Positions 26,915 to 35,985 of a stretch of 64,000 nt of DNA are shown piece after piece. The DNA is from SpSt-333 sp964371615. GTDB taxonomy: Bacteria > Bacteroidota > Ignavibacteria > UBA10030 > UBA8401. The DNA lies in the NCBI GenBank assembly GCA_964371615.1, contig CAYJMS010000002.1, positions 310,001 to 374,000 on the forward strand, written 5' to 3'. The translations under genes were made by a program, and so were the position numbers. Numbering within the stretch: the first letter of the stretch is position 1; each line of letters starts with the position of its first letter. The notes under the pieces are model-generated. The model was not told the DNA's origin. It made no database searches and saw only the letters and a program-made list of their open reading frames with translations.

Positions 26915-27415
26915 TCATATCACCCTGAGTCCCCGCAAATGTTTCGGTTGGAGAAGGAACACCAGCGTACCGCTGCCATTCGCAACAACACCGTTCACCG
27001 AGATGGCGCAGAGCGCACCTTTCTTCAATTCAACGACGGATGTTCCCGTGCCTAACAGCGCCGAAGCAAGCATGCTCAAATCCGGTTCATGGCCGACGAG
27101 CATCACGTTCCCTTCCGTACGGTGATTATTGAGAAGAGCGTACACCCGGTCGATCGGAGCGCAGGGGGCTAATTCACTGACGATCTGCACTTTTTTTATC
27201 GCGCGAAATTCTTTCGCCGCAATCATTGCAGTCTCTTTCGCGCGCACAAGCGGACTGGTCAAAATGCGGTCGATCTTTCCGATCAACGCCGGGAATGACC
27301 TCGCTGCGGCTGTCATTTTTTCGATTCCCTCGCGGGTCAACGGACGTTCTTCATCAGCGAGTCTTCCGCTCCCCCGGTCAACGGCGATTCCATGACGTAA
27401 AAGATAGAGATTCAT
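26915..27415 (-). CDS. sixA: SixA-type phosphohistidine phosphatase (histidine phosphatase family)
   Basis: The ATG at 27413-27415 (166 residues) is chosen because it follows a GGAAAGGGAA ribosome binding site and opens directly into the catalytic RHG motif (MNLYLLRHGIAVDRGSG). Other family residues are ILTSPLVRAKETAMIA (the second arginine of the active site) and VMLVGHEPDLSMLASAL (the second catalytic histidine). SixA removes phosphate from phosphohistidine on HPt or PTS-type proteins. Its gene is 31 nt upstream of ppx/gppA and is probably the first gene of that operon, divergent from the PDZ protein gene at 27577. Confidence 0.88.
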   Translation of the reverse strand: MNLYLLRHGIAVDRGSGRLADEERPLTREGIEKMTAAARSFPALIGKIDRILTSPLVRAKETAMIAAKEFRAIKKVQIVSELAPCAPIDRVYALLNNHRTEGNVMLVGHEPDLSMLASALLGTGTSVVELKKGALCAISVNGVVANGSGTLVFLLQPKHLRGLRVI

Positions 27416-27576
27416 TGTATTCCCTTTCCGCATAAACGTATGAAGATTTTTTGTGGATTGCTACAATCGTCAATGTAATCTTTTTATTACGTTGCAACGG
27501 AACTTCCAATAATCCGGTGCGTCTAAAAAAACAGTTCGACCCACCATCAACTATTAATCAACTATGGAGGTTTTTT

Positions 27577-28491
27577 ATGAGGTCACGTATATGGATTGCA
27601 GGAATCGTCCTGGTCATGTTCTCTCTTGCCGTTGCGGCAGAAGATGGAAAGGAACAGCGGACGATGTCAAAAAAACAGGGATGGCTCGGTGTTTCGATAC
27701 AGGATGTAACGCCGAAACTTTCCCGGGACAAGGAATTGAAAGTGAAAGAAGGAGCGTATGTAAACGACGTAGTGGAAGAGAGCCCCGCGGAAGAAGCAGG
27801 ATTGAAGCAGGGTGATGTGGTGACGGAGTTCAACTCCAAAAAGATAGAGATATCCGACGATCTTACGCAGGCGGTGCGCGAAACCGCTCCGGACACGAAG
27901 GTCAATGTAAAAGTGAACCGTAAAGGGGAAAGCAAAACCATCGCCGTCACCGTCGGCAAACAAAAACGATCGTCGGTCTATTCTCTGAACGTCCCTCCCG
28001 TGCCGCGGGTGGTAGTCAATATGTTCGGGCGGGTTGAAGGGATGGAAGTGATGGATCTGGAGAGGCAGCTGGCGGAGTATTTTGAAACGCCGAACGGCCG
28101 CGGCGTGTTGGTGAAGGAAGTGAAGCGAAAGAGCAATGCGGAGAAAGCGGGATTCAAAGCCGGCGATGTGATCACGACCATCGGAAAAGAATCGGTGTAT
28201 GATACCGACGATGTGCGTGAATTGCTCGGTGAATTCGAGGAAGGGAAATCGGCACCGGTCGAGGTGATCCGGAAAGGGAAAAAGATGTCGCTGAATCTGG
28301 AGATCTCCGAACAATTGCATGGATCCAATTACATGTTCTGGCGGGGCGATGCACCGGAGGAATTTCAATTCCAACACGGCAGGGAGATGGAACAAATGCA
28401 GAAAGAGATCCAATTGAAAATGAAAAAACTCCCGAGAATCGAACGGGACCTCGAAAAGGTCCGGATATTGAGGGACATCGACGAAGTGTGA
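27577..28491 (+). CDS. Secreted protein with two PDZ domains
   Basis: This 304-residue protein starts at the ATG at 27577, with TGGAGG 6 nt upstream; the longer open frame to 27451 is not needed. A signal peptide (about 1-21, ending AVAAED) is followed by PDZ1 (about 30-115; GWLGVSIQDVTPKL, ESPAEEAGLKQGDVVTEF) and PDZ2 (about 145-235; GRGVLVKEVKRKSNAEKAGF, KAGDVITTIGKESV). A charged, probably coiled-coil C-terminus ends the protein. No protease domain is present, so it looks like an HtrA/DegS-like sensor or adaptor without the catalytic part, acting in the periplasm on exposed protein C-termini. It is divergent from sixA and ends in a strong terminator. Confidence 0.9.
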   Translation: MRSRIWIAGIVLVMFSLAVAAEDGKEQRTMSKKQGWLGVSIQDVTPKLSRDKELKVKEGAYVNDVVEESPAEEAGLKQGDVVTEFNSKKIEISDDLTQAVRETAPDTKVNVKVNRKGESKTIAVTVGKQKRSSVYSLNVPPVPRVVVNMFGRVEGMEVMDLERQLAEYFETPNGRGVLVKEVKRKSNAEKAGFKAGDVITTIGKESVYDTDDVRELLGEFEEGKSAPVEVIRKGKKMSLNLEISEQLHGSNYMFWRGDAPEEFQFQHGREMEQMQKEIQLKMKKLPRIERDLEKVRILRDIDEV

Positions 28492-28524
28492 TGAGCGATA
28501 AGGAGCGAAGGGATGAGGACCAAC

Positions 28525-28560
28525 AATCCGCAGCGTGGGCTGCGGATTTTTTATTTTAAA
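28525..28560 (+). terminator. Rho-independent terminator of the PDZ gene
   Basis: A perfect 10-bp stem (AATCCGCAGC/GCTGCGGATT) with a GTGG loop is followed by a T-rich run (TTTTATTTT). It lies between two convergent genes, 33 nt after the PDZ stop and just before the stop of the minus-strand hydrolase. Confidence 0.9.
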
Positions 28561-29372
28561 ACGAATGCTTTTACCAGCGCGATATAATTGTCATATCCCA
28601 GCACTGCGGGTATGTCGCTGTGATCCGCGCCGTTGACTGCAATGAACTCCTTCGGATCGTTGGCATTCCGGAAGATCACCCTGCCGTTCTTTTCAATGTC
28701 GATAAACGTGTCGTTCACACCGAAGATGATCAGCAGCGGCGCGGTGGAACGGCGTATCTTTTCCGCGTTATTATATTCCCCTTTCATCACGTATGTGCTC
28801 GGCAAATCCAGCAGTGTCGCGCTCTGCGTCAGCGCACTTGCCGAAGCAAAGGGAGCTTCAAGTATCAGTTTTTTCGGTGTGAAAACCTGAGATGAGAGAT
28901 GCACGGCAGGCGCTCCGCCGAGTGAAAAACCGTAGACGGAAATGGAAGTGTCCGCAAATCCCTGCGACCGAACATACTGATACGCCGCAATGGCGTCCGC
29001 ATAGATCCCCGCTTCGCTCGGTTCCCCTTCGCTCATTCCGTATCCCTGATAATCATAGATAAAGACATTGAATCCCATACGGTAAAAATATTCCACTCTG
29101 TCCCAATAAAACTGCAGATGGTCGCGATTGCCGTGGTTGTAGAGTATCACATTTCGTTCTGCCGGATCGGTTGATCGGACGAAATATCCGTAGATCTTCT
29201 TCCCCTGCGACGTCAATACGATCTGCGTCCGAAGCGATTCGGGAATAACCGAGGTGGGCAACGAGTACGCGGAGAGCGAATCATTATTGAACAACGAACT
29301 GTCAAGGTCGAAACAACCCGTGCAGAGAATTAAAACAAAAGCCATTATGATAGTTTGTTTCTTCATTCCCAT
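28551..29372 (-). CDS. Alpha/beta-hydrolase lipoprotein
   Basis: This 273-residue protein carries a lipoprotein signal ending at the LCTGC lipobox (Cys about 19). Its alpha/beta-hydrolase fold has the nucleophile elbow GFSLGGAP (about 148-155), an early oxyanion region (VILYNHGNRDHLQFYWDRVE) and YDYQGYGMSEGEPSE. Candidate triad partners are the Asp in FGVNDTFIDIE and the His in VNGADHSDIP. This arrangement matches the ABHD13/YfhR (Bem46-like) group, whose substrates are largely unknown; an esterase or depalmitoylase-like role is possible. It overlaps the end of the upstream gene by 10 nt, so the two are translationally coupled. A second in-frame ATG two codons in is also possible. Confidence 0.87.
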   Translation of the reverse strand: MGMKKQTIIMAFVLILCTGCFDLDSSLFNNDSLSAYSLPTSVIPESLRTQIVLTSQGKKIYGYFVRSTDPAERNVILYNHGNRDHLQFYWDRVEYFYRMGFNVFIYDYQGYGMSEGEPSEAGIYADAIAAYQYVRSQGFADTSISVYGFSLGGAPAVHLSSQVFTPKKLILEAPFASASALTQSATLLDLPSTYVMKGEYNNAEKIRRSTAPLLIIFGVNDTFIDIEKNGRVIFRNANDPKEFIAVNGADHSDIPAVLGYDNYIALVKAFVLK

Positions 29373-30019
29373 TGGTATTGCACTCCAAAGAAAATCCCTG
29401 CGCCGCCGTTACCACCGACGGACGTCACGCCTTCAAAAACGCCATGGCGCGTATCCTTGTTTGCGGCAAGCCATTTCACTTCAATCTGTGTGATCGTCCG
29501 TTCGCTGAGAGGAAATTGATATCCTGCCAATGGCGCGATAAAATATTCCGGTCTATGTACCTGATAGAGATTATCCGCGCCAAAATAAAAAAGTGATGTC
29601 TCTCCTGTTTTATAACTGCCGACGATCGTTGCCATCGGAAAAATACGGGCGTTATTTGACCGGATTACATCCCAAAAGAAATACACTCTCCCAATTGCCG
29701 TAACATGAGGCACAATTCCCTCTCCCTGCACGAGGGTAGCCGCCGCCCCGGCGTCCAGTCCCGCATCCTTGAACAATGCCGCTGTCAGGTGAACATTACC
29801 GACAAAGGAAATATCGTTCGTGAGACCGTGTACAACACCGAGATTGAGATACGGTGCGGGAATGGCGAAACCGTCCATCGGAATGATCGGGCCGCCGAAC
29901 GATACGAGCGTTTCTGTTGATCCTTCCGGAAGTGTGCGCACCGGCTGGGTCACGCCGCAGCCGGAAATCGTAAGAAGTGTAATGACAAAAATAGTTATTT
30001 TTAGTTTGTCATTGGTCAT
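29363..30019 (-). CDS. Uncharacterised outer-membrane-type lipoprotein
   Basis: I do not recognise the family of this 218-residue protein. The lipoprotein signal is good (ITIFVITLLTISGCG, lipid Cys about 21). The mature part is rich in alternating hydrophobic/aromatic strands, and the final residues (AGIFFGVQYQWE) end in an aromatic-rich strand typical of small outer-membrane barrels. The start codon and the next three codons come from the heptad array at 30008-30231 (CAATGAC words on the minus strand), and no ribosome binding site is visible. The native start may have been replaced, or expression may be weak. It overlaps the hydrolase gene downstream by 10 nt. Confidence 0.72.
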   Translation of the reverse strand: MTNDKLKITIFVITLLTISGCGVTQPVRTLPEGSTETLVSFGGPIIPMDGFAIPAPYLNLGVVHGLTNDISFVGNVHLTAALFKDAGLDAGAAATLVQGEGIVPHVTAIGRVYFFWDVIRSNNARIFPMATIVGSYKTGETSLFYFGADNLYQVHRPEYFIAPLAGYQFPLSERTITQIEVKWLAANKDTRHGVFEGVTSVGGNGGAGIFFGVQYQWE

Positions 30020-30231
30020 TGGTTGTTGGTCATTGGGAATTGGTAATTAGTCATTGGTAATTGGGAATTAGTCATTGGTAATTGGGAATTGGGAATTAAG
30101 AATTAGGAATTAGGTATTAGGAATATGGAATTAGTCATTAGTAATTGGGAATCTGTTATCTGATGTCTGTTGTCTGTTCTCTGACATCTGTTGCACATTC
30201 ATAATTCATACTTCATACTTCATCCTTTATA
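30008..30231. repeat. Heptad-periodic repeat array, 32 units of 7 nt (224 bp)
   Basis: The array reads as 32 consecutive 7-nt words without a phase break. GTCATTG/GTAATTG/GGAATTA words fill 30008-30147, GGAATCT/GTTATCT/GATGTCT/GTTGTCT words 30148-30189, and ATTCATA/CTTCATA/CTTCATC words 30197-30224. One edge provides the start codon of the lipoprotein gene (30017-30019). The other contains the stop codon of the thioesterase gene (30220-30222). Confidence 0.92.
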
Positions 30232-30645
30232 TTTCTTTTTAAACTCTTCCGGTATATTTGTTAATTTTTTCAGTTCATAATCGTAAAATGCAATGCCAGT
30301 CTTTGCTTGGACCACTTCGCGGCCGCTTTCCCGCTCACGGGCAAGATAGTAAATATCGCAGCCGAAACGTGAGAAATCTTTTATCGCAATCTGTATGCGG
30401 AGGGATTCACCGTAGAATGCTTCGGACTTGTAGACAACGGCGGAATCGGTCATGATAATTCCCGCCCCATCCACATTGAACTCCGTCCATCCATTTTCCA
30501 TCAGAAACCGCACACGGGCTTCATGAAGGATCGCCAAAACGGCATCATTGCCGAGATGGCCGCCGTAATTGATATCGGTGATGCGGATGGGTAATTCTGT
30601 CGTAAAATGAAATTCGGTCGGGATGTCGAGTTTTATTCTTGGCAT
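30220..30645 (-). CDS. Thioesterase superfamily (4HBT hot-dog fold) protein
   Basis: This 141-residue single hot-dog domain has the ITDINYGGHLGNDAVLAIL element near the N-terminus (residues about 22-40), a typical 4HBT acyl-CoA thioesterase pattern in which the Asp and Asn/His lie at the active site. VVYKSEAFYGESLRI and AKTGIAFYDYELKK follow. It probably hydrolyses a short- or medium-chain acyl-CoA or acyl-ACP in the cytoplasm. The final Tyr-Lys-Gly codons and the stop are made of heptad-array DNA, so the last residues may differ from the ancestral end. No ribosome binding site is evident before the ATG. Confidence 0.85.
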   Translation of the reverse strand: MPRIKLDIPTEFHFTTELPIRITDINYGGHLGNDAVLAILHEARVRFLMENGWTEFNVDGAGIIMTDSAVVYKSEAFYGESLRIQIAIKDFSRFGCDIYYLARERESGREVVQAKTGIAFYDYELKKLTNIPEEFKKKYKG

Positions 30646-30772
30646 GGAGGGAGTTGGGGGAAATTATATCATTGCAAAATTACAAGATTACAAGATTGAA
30701 AGATTGTCAGAGAAAAGTACAAATCATAAAATCATCAAATCATCAAATCAAAAAATTATATCTGTTATCATT
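30646..30772. repeat. Octamer repeat run (TTRCAARA) and ATCAAATC words
   Basis: Octamers TTGCAAAA, TTACAAGA, TTACAAGA and TTGAAAGA run from 30672 to 30703. AAATCATC words follow near 30720-30760, between carB and the thioesterase gene. No gene or clear terminator is seen. Confidence 0.7.
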
Positions 30773-33700
30773 CTACGCGTTTTTATGATATTCTTGAATA
30801 GACCGTACCGAGAGTTTTCCCTGTTTGATTCGTTCGATTCCTTTGACGGCGGTAGCGGCAGCGGAGAGCGTGGTGATGAACGCAATCTTTTGTTGAATGG
30901 CCGCCCAACCGATTGCATATTCGTCGTACCGCGATTCTTCGCCCAGAGGAGTGTTGATGACCATCTTCACTTCGCCGTTCTTGATTGCATCGACAATATT
31001 AGGACGACCTTCGTTCACTTTAAAGATCGGCGATGCTTTGATCCCGTTGTCGGTAAGGAATTTTGCTGTCCCTTCGGTGCCGATTACCGTGAATCCAAGC
31101 CGAACGAAATCCCGAACGATGCCAAGTGTCTCCGGCGTTTTGTCATTATTATTGACGCTGATGAAGATCGTACCCTCGTTCGGCAGCGGATTCCCCGCCG
31201 CCAGCTGCGCTTTAGCCACCGACGCTCCGAAGGACATGGAGATTCCCATCACTTCGCCGGTGGAACGCATTTCCGGGCCGAGGAACATCTGCACTTTATG
31301 GAATTTATTGAACGGGAAGACCGATTCTTTGGTGGAGATATGTTTGACCTTCCGGAAATCAAAATCCAGAACGCCCTGATCCTTGAGCGACCGTCCCGCC
31401 ATCACTTTGGCGGCAACTTTTGCCAGCGGCAGACCGGTGGCCTTGCTGACGAACGGTACCGTGCGTGATGCACGTGGATTCACTTCGAGCACGTAAACCT
31501 TATCGTCCTTCATTGCATACTGCACGTTGATCAGTCCGATAACATTGAGCGCGCGGGCGAGTTTCTTCGTGGTCTCCATGATCTCGTTGAGTTTATCCTC
31601 TTTGAGCATAAAGGGAGGCAGCACGCTGGAACTGTCACCGGAATGGATTCCGGCTTCCTCCACATGCTCCATCACGCCGCCGATCAGCACGTCTGTGCCG
31701 TCCGCAATGGCATCCACATCGAATTCGAACGCATCCTCAAGGAAGTTATCGATCAGAATCGGCTTTTCGGGAGAGACATCAACAGCCAGACGCATATATT
31801 CTTTTAAAGATTCGGTATTGTAACAGATTTGCATCGCTCGACCGCCGAGCACGTACGAGGGACGGACCAGAACAGGATAACCGATTTCTTCAGCAACAAG
31901 AACGGCATCGTTGACTGAAAACGCCGTTCCGTATTTCGGGTGGAGAATCTTGTGACGCCGGAGCAAGTCGCCGAATCGTTGGCGGTCTTCCGCCAGATCG
32001 ATCCCTTCGGTCGATGTACCGAGAATCTTTACGCCGTTGGATTCGAGCGCTTTGGCAATCTTCAGCGGCGTCTGCCCGCCGAAACTGACAATAATCCCTT
32101 CCGGCTGCTCGTGTTCGCAGATGTTCAACACATCTTCGACGGTGAGCGGTTCAAAGTACAGTTTGTCGGTCGTATCGTAATCCGTCGAGACTGTTTCGGG
32201 ATTACAGTTGATCATGATCGTTTCAAAATCCATCTCCCGCAGCGCCATCACGCCATGCACGCAGCAGTAATCAAACTCGATCCCCTGCCCGATGCGGTTG
32301 GGACCGCCGCCGAGGATAATGACTTTTTTCTTCGCGGATGCAATCGATTCGTTTTCGGTATCGTAACTGGAATAGTGATACGGCGTATGTGCCTCGAATT
32401 CCGCCGCGCAAGTATCCACCGTTTTGTAGATGGGAATGATGCCGGATTTCTTCCGCGCGTCGCGCACTTTTTTCTCTTCGCTCTTCCACAGAAACGCGAG
32501 TTGCCGGTCGGAAAAACCGAACTGCTTCGCTTTCAGGAACAGTTCTCTCTTTACGCTTGAGAGGTTTGTTTTTCTGAGTTCCATTTCCAGATCGACGATC
32601 TGTTTCATGTTAAACAGGAACCACGGATCGATGGCGGTCAGCGCGTGGATATCGTCGATCGACAGACCGAGCAGAAAAGCATAACGGATATAGAAGATAT
32701 TATCCGCTTTCGGCTTCCGGAGGCGATCTTTGACCTTCCGGATCCAGTCGTGTTTCTGCTGCTCGTCGAGGGATCCGATTTCAAACAGATCCTTTCCATC
32801 CGCACCCAATCCCGCCCGTCCTTGTTCCAGCGATCGGAGCGCCTTCTGCAGCGCCTCTTTGAATGTGCGCCCGAAGGACATTGCCTCGCCGACCGATTTC
32901 ATCTGTACGCCAAGCGAGTCGTCCACTCCCTTGAATTTTTCAAAATCCCACCGCGGTATCTTGACCACGACGTAATCAATTGTTGGTTCGAACGATGCGG
33001 GAGTCAGTTTGGTGATGTCGTTCGGAATCTCATCCAGCGAATATCCGACGGCGAGCTTTGCCGCAATCTTTGCGATGGGGAATCCCGTCGCTTTCGAAGC
33101 AAGTGCGGAACTGCGGGAAACGCGGGGATTCATTTCGATGACATACATCTTCCCGCTGTGCGGATCCATGGAGAACTGCACGTTCGAACCGCCGGTATCG
33201 ACGCCGATCGCGCGGATCACTTTCAACGCCGCATCCCGCATGTATTGATATTCCTTATCCGTCAGCGTCTGCGCCGGTGCGACGGTAATCGAATCTCCCG
33301 TATGCACTCCCATCGGATCGAAGTTCTCGATCGAACAGATGATCACGACGTTGTCTTTCGTGTCGCGCATGACCTCCAGTTCGTATTCCTTCCAACCGAG
33401 CACCGATTCTTCGATCAGCACTTCGTGGACGGGACTGTTCAGCAATCCGTGTTCCACCATCTCCTTGAATTCTTCGATATTGTACGCGATCCCGCCGCCG
33501 GTCCCTCCCATCGTAAACGACGGACGGATGATGATCGGGAAGCGGCCGATGCCGTTCGCCACTTTCAACGCCTCGTCGAGACTGTACACGAATCCGCCGT
33601 GCGGCATCTCCAGGCCAATCTCCGTCATCGTTTTTTTAAAGAGCTGCCGGTCTTCCGCTTTTTTGATCGCTTCGAGGTTTGCGCCGATCAATTCTACGTT

Positions 33701-34033
33701 GTATTTCTTCAACACTCCGCTTTCCGCCAATGCGACGGCAGTATTCAACGCGGTCTGTCCTCCCATGGTCGGCAGCAGCGCATCGGGACGTTCCTTTTCG
33801 ATGATCATCTCCACAAAATCCGGCGTAATCGGCTCGATGTACGTCGCATCCGCCATTTCGGGATCGGTCATGATCGTTGCGGGATTGCTGTTGATAAGAA
33901 TGACGCGGTATCCCTCTTCACGAAGCACTTTGCAGGCCTGCGTTCCGGAGTAATCGAATTCGCACGCCTGGCCGATAACGATCGGGCCGCTGCCGATGAT
34001 GAGGATGGATTTAATGTCGGTTCTTTTTGGCAC
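30773..34033 (-). CDS. carB: Carbamoyl-phosphate synthase large subunit
   Basis: This 1086-residue protein makes carbamoyl phosphate from ammonia (delivered by CarA), bicarbonate and two ATP, feeding arginine and pyrimidine synthesis. It contains the expected tandem halves. The first ATP-grasp half (about 1-400) has ILIIGSGPIVIGQACEFDYS and MEMNPRVSRSSALASKATGF-type ligand motifs. An oligomerisation region follows, then the second half (about 560-940; VIILGGGPNRIGQGIEFDYC, EVNPRASRTVPFVSKATG). The C-terminal MGS-like allosteric domain starts near 945. The start is GTG with a weak AGGT ribosome binding site. carA is not adjacent in the window. The cstA terminator lies directly upstream. Confidence 0.98.
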   Translation of the reverse strand: MPKRTDIKSILIIGSGPIVIGQACEFDYSGTQACKVLREEGYRVILINSNPATIMTDPEMADATYIEPITPDFVEMIIEKERPDALLPTMGGQTALNTAVALAESGVLKKYNVELIGANLEAIKKAEDRQLFKKTMTEIGLEMPHGGFVYSLDEALKVANGIGRFPIIIRPSFTMGGTGGGIAYNIEEFKEMVEHGLLNSPVHEVLIEESVLGWKEYELEVMRDTKDNVVIICSIENFDPMGVHTGDSITVAPAQTLTDKEYQYMRDAALKVIRAIGVDTGGSNVQFSMDPHSGKMYVIEMNPRVSRSSALASKATGFPIAKIAAKLAVGYSLDEIPNDITKLTPASFEPTIDYVVVKIPRWDFEKFKGVDDSLGVQMKSVGEAMSFGRTFKEALQKALRSLEQGRAGLGADGKDLFEIGSLDEQQKHDWIRKVKDRLRKPKADNIFYIRYAFLLGLSIDDIHALTAIDPWFLFNMKQIVDLEMELRKTNLSSVKRELFLKAKQFGFSDRQLAFLWKSEEKKVRDARKKSGIIPIYKTVDTCAAEFEAHTPYHYSSYDTENESIASAKKKVIILGGGPNRIGQGIEFDYCCVHGVMALREMDFETIMINCNPETVSTDYDTTDKLYFEPLTVEDVLNICEHEQPEGIIVSFGGQTPLKIAKALESNGVKILGTSTEGIDLAEDRQRFGDLLRRHKILHPKYGTAFSVNDAVLVAEEIGYPVLVRPSYVLGGRAMQICYNTESLKEYMRLAVDVSPEKPILIDNFLEDAFEFDVDAIADGTDVLIGGVMEHVEEAGIHSGDSSSVLPPFMLKEDKLNEIMETTKKLARALNVIGLINVQYAMKDDKVYVLEVNPRASRTVPFVSKATGLPLAKVAAKVMAGRSLKDQGVLDFDFRKVKHISTKESVFPFNKFHKVQMFLGPEMRSTGEVMGISMSFGASVAKAQLAAGNPLPNEGTIFISVNNNDKTPETLGIVRDFVRLGFTVIGTEGTAKFLTDNGIKASPIFKVNEGRPNIVDAIKNGEVKMVINTPLGEESRYDEYAIGWAAIQQKIAFITTLSAAATAVKGIERIKQGKLSVRSIQEYHKNA

Positions 34034-34046
34034 TCTTTTACCTGAT

Positions 34047-34087
34047 TTAGAGAAAAACCTCCGCGGGAATTCTCCCCGGGAGGTTTT
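34047..34087 (-). terminator. Rho-independent terminator between cstA and carB
   Basis: Nine-base-pair arms AAAACCTCC/GGAGGTTTT (34054-34062 and 34079-34087) extend by CGGG/CCCG after a one-base bulge. On the minus strand they are followed by TTTTTCTCT, placing the hairpin 66 nt after the cstA stop. Confidence 0.85.
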
Positions 34088-34152
34088 AGAATTTTATTTT
34101 ACAAGTATACAAAAAATATCGATTCGTTCCAAAGGCGAACTCACCGGTTAAT

Positions 34153-35907
34153 TCATTTTCCTGCCTCCATCGCCAATTTTGCGCGGAGCTGATAGAAGTA
34201 TTTAAACGTCAGCACCAAAACACCGATCGCCATCACCAGCAAAATCACATCCGTCGCAACCAGTGTCCAGCTTTCAAAAGTGATGTACCTGCCGAGCAAT
34301 ATAACCAATGCCGTTACGGTGGTCAGGAACATGAAGACTGCGGGGATTGCCATAAACCAGAATTTTCGCGATTTCTGCGCCAGCCAGGCGGTCAATGCAA
34401 TCATCGTCAACGCTGCTAATAATTGATTAGCCGCACCGAAGATAGGCCAGATCTTGAGATATGCATTGGAAAAGGTCAATGTCAGGAATCCCGCTACTAC
34501 CAGAAGACTGTTGAAAATCCGGCTTTTCAGGATCGCCGGAGGATTCTCAAACAGCGTCGTCCACAACTCTTCAAAGAGATAGCGCGAGAGACGGACCAGC
34601 GCATCGATTGTTGTGACGAGAAATCCTTCCAAAAGCAGAATACCCCAGATGGTACCAAGCACCACCGGCAGTCCGAATGCCATATTAAGGATATTCCCGA
34701 GACCGAGCGCGAACGCCAGCGGCGCATTGCTTCCGCCTTGCATGGGATACACGAGCGCTTTGTATTTTTCGAAATCCATTCCCCCGCTGATGATCAGAAT
34801 GACACACAGCGCCAGAATCCCCTCCAGCAGCATACCGCCGTAACCGATAATGCGGGCATGCTTTTCGTTCGATAATTGCTTGCACGACGTTCCGCCGCAG
34901 ATCAGTCCGTGCGCACCGGAGGCGGCACCGCAGGCAATCGTAATAAAAAGAAACGGCCAGATCAGTCCGAGGTTCGGAGCGGTCATTGCTTCGTCAAGAT
35001 TCATTGCCGGCGTATTGATGACCGCACCGTTAAAGCCGGCGAACAGAACGCCAACGATCATCGAGAGAAGGCCAAGATACAGAATCTGTGCATTCACAAA
35101 ATCACGCGGTTGCAGTATGATCCACACCGGAATCCAGGACGCCACGAACACATAGCAGGTGATGGCAACAATCCACGTAGCAGGAGCGAACGTGATCGGG
35201 AAATAATAACCGAAGATGATGGATCCGAACGAAATGACGATCGCCAGCGGAGTGACGATCCAGAGATTCATTTTTTTCTTATAGATCATCCACCCGATGA
35301 TCGGTGCAAGCAGCGTCATAATGATCACCGACGCGGATGCAACGCCGCCGATCTGTACCTTGATTGCGCCGGCCTGATCGATCATATGCAAACCCCCCGC
35401 TCCGCTTGCCGCAATATTCACCTCATCCGGCGGCAGCGCCGACGTTAATGCGATGGCGGTCAATTGCAGGAATGCAGCGATGACCAGCAAACAGAGGAGA
35501 ATGGCAAACGCCACATAGAAGAGAAATCCCGCTTTCCCCAGCGTCCGTCGCGCCACTTCGGCAACGGACTTTCCACCTTCGCGCACCGCGACAAAGAGCG
35601 AAGTGAAATCATGCATCGCTCCGATCAATACCACGCCGAAGATAATCCAGAACCACGCAGGTGCAAATCCGAAATACAACGCCAGCGTCGGACCGACAAT
35701 CGGACCCGCCGCAGCAATCGCAGCAAAATGATGCCCGAACAGTACGATCGGTTTGGTCGGAATGTAATCCACGCCGTCGTTGATCTGCACCGCCGGTGTG
35801 GGACGGGACGGATCCGGCTGCAAAACTTTAGTGATAAATGCCGAATAAAATGTATAGCCGATGGCGAGTATGAGAGAAGAACCGAGGAGGACGAGAGCAA
35901 TGTTCAT
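34153..35907 (-). CDS. cstA: CstA-family peptide/pyruvate transporter
   Basis: The ATG at 35905-35907 (584 residues, AAGGAT upstream) is preferred over a longer reading, because it begins directly with a membrane helix (MNIALVLLGSSLILAIGYTF). About 15 or more TM helices follow. The CstA hallmark blocks VLFGHHFAAIAAAGPIVGP (near 58-76) and the SGAHGLICGGTSCKQL region (near 365) are present. CstA proteins import peptides or pyruvate during carbon starvation. The C-terminal hydrophilic tail is very short, and a second-domain CstA fusion is absent. It is a single-gene unit flanked by the hairpins at 34054 and 35994. Confidence 0.95.
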   Translation of the reverse strand: MNIALVLLGSSLILAIGYTFYSAFITKVLQPDPSRPTPAVQINDGVDYIPTKPIVLFGHHFAAIAAAGPIVGPTLALYFGFAPAWFWIIFGVVLIGAMHDFTSLFVAVREGGKSVAEVARRTLGKAGFLFYVAFAILLCLLVIAAFLQLTAIALTSALPPDEVNIAASGAGGLHMIDQAGAIKVQIGGVASASVIIMTLLAPIIGWMIYKKKMNLWIVTPLAIVISFGSIIFGYYFPITFAPATWIVAITCYVFVASWIPVWIILQPRDFVNAQILYLGLLSMIVGVLFAGFNGAVINTPAMNLDEAMTAPNLGLIWPFLFITIACGAASGAHGLICGGTSCKQLSNEKHARIIGYGGMLLEGILALCVILIISGGMDFEKYKALVYPMQGGSNAPLAFALGLGNILNMAFGLPVVLGTIWGILLLEGFLVTTIDALVRLSRYLFEELWTTLFENPPAILKSRIFNSLLVVAGFLTLTFSNAYLKIWPIFGAANQLLAALTMIALTAWLAQKSRKFWFMAIPAVFMFLTTVTALVILLGRYITFESWTLVATDVILLVMAIGVLVLTFKYFYQLRAKLAMEAGK

Positions 35908-35985
35908 AATTGTATCCTTCAGAGAAAGTCGTGTATCATACACCGAATGGAACAATGTAAATGAAAGAAACCGTGTTCTCAAGCA

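Noticed and set aside
32645..34045. 466-codon plus-strand open frame
   Set aside because: It lies antisense to carB, whose protein is fully recognisable; the long frame is a codon-usage shadow.
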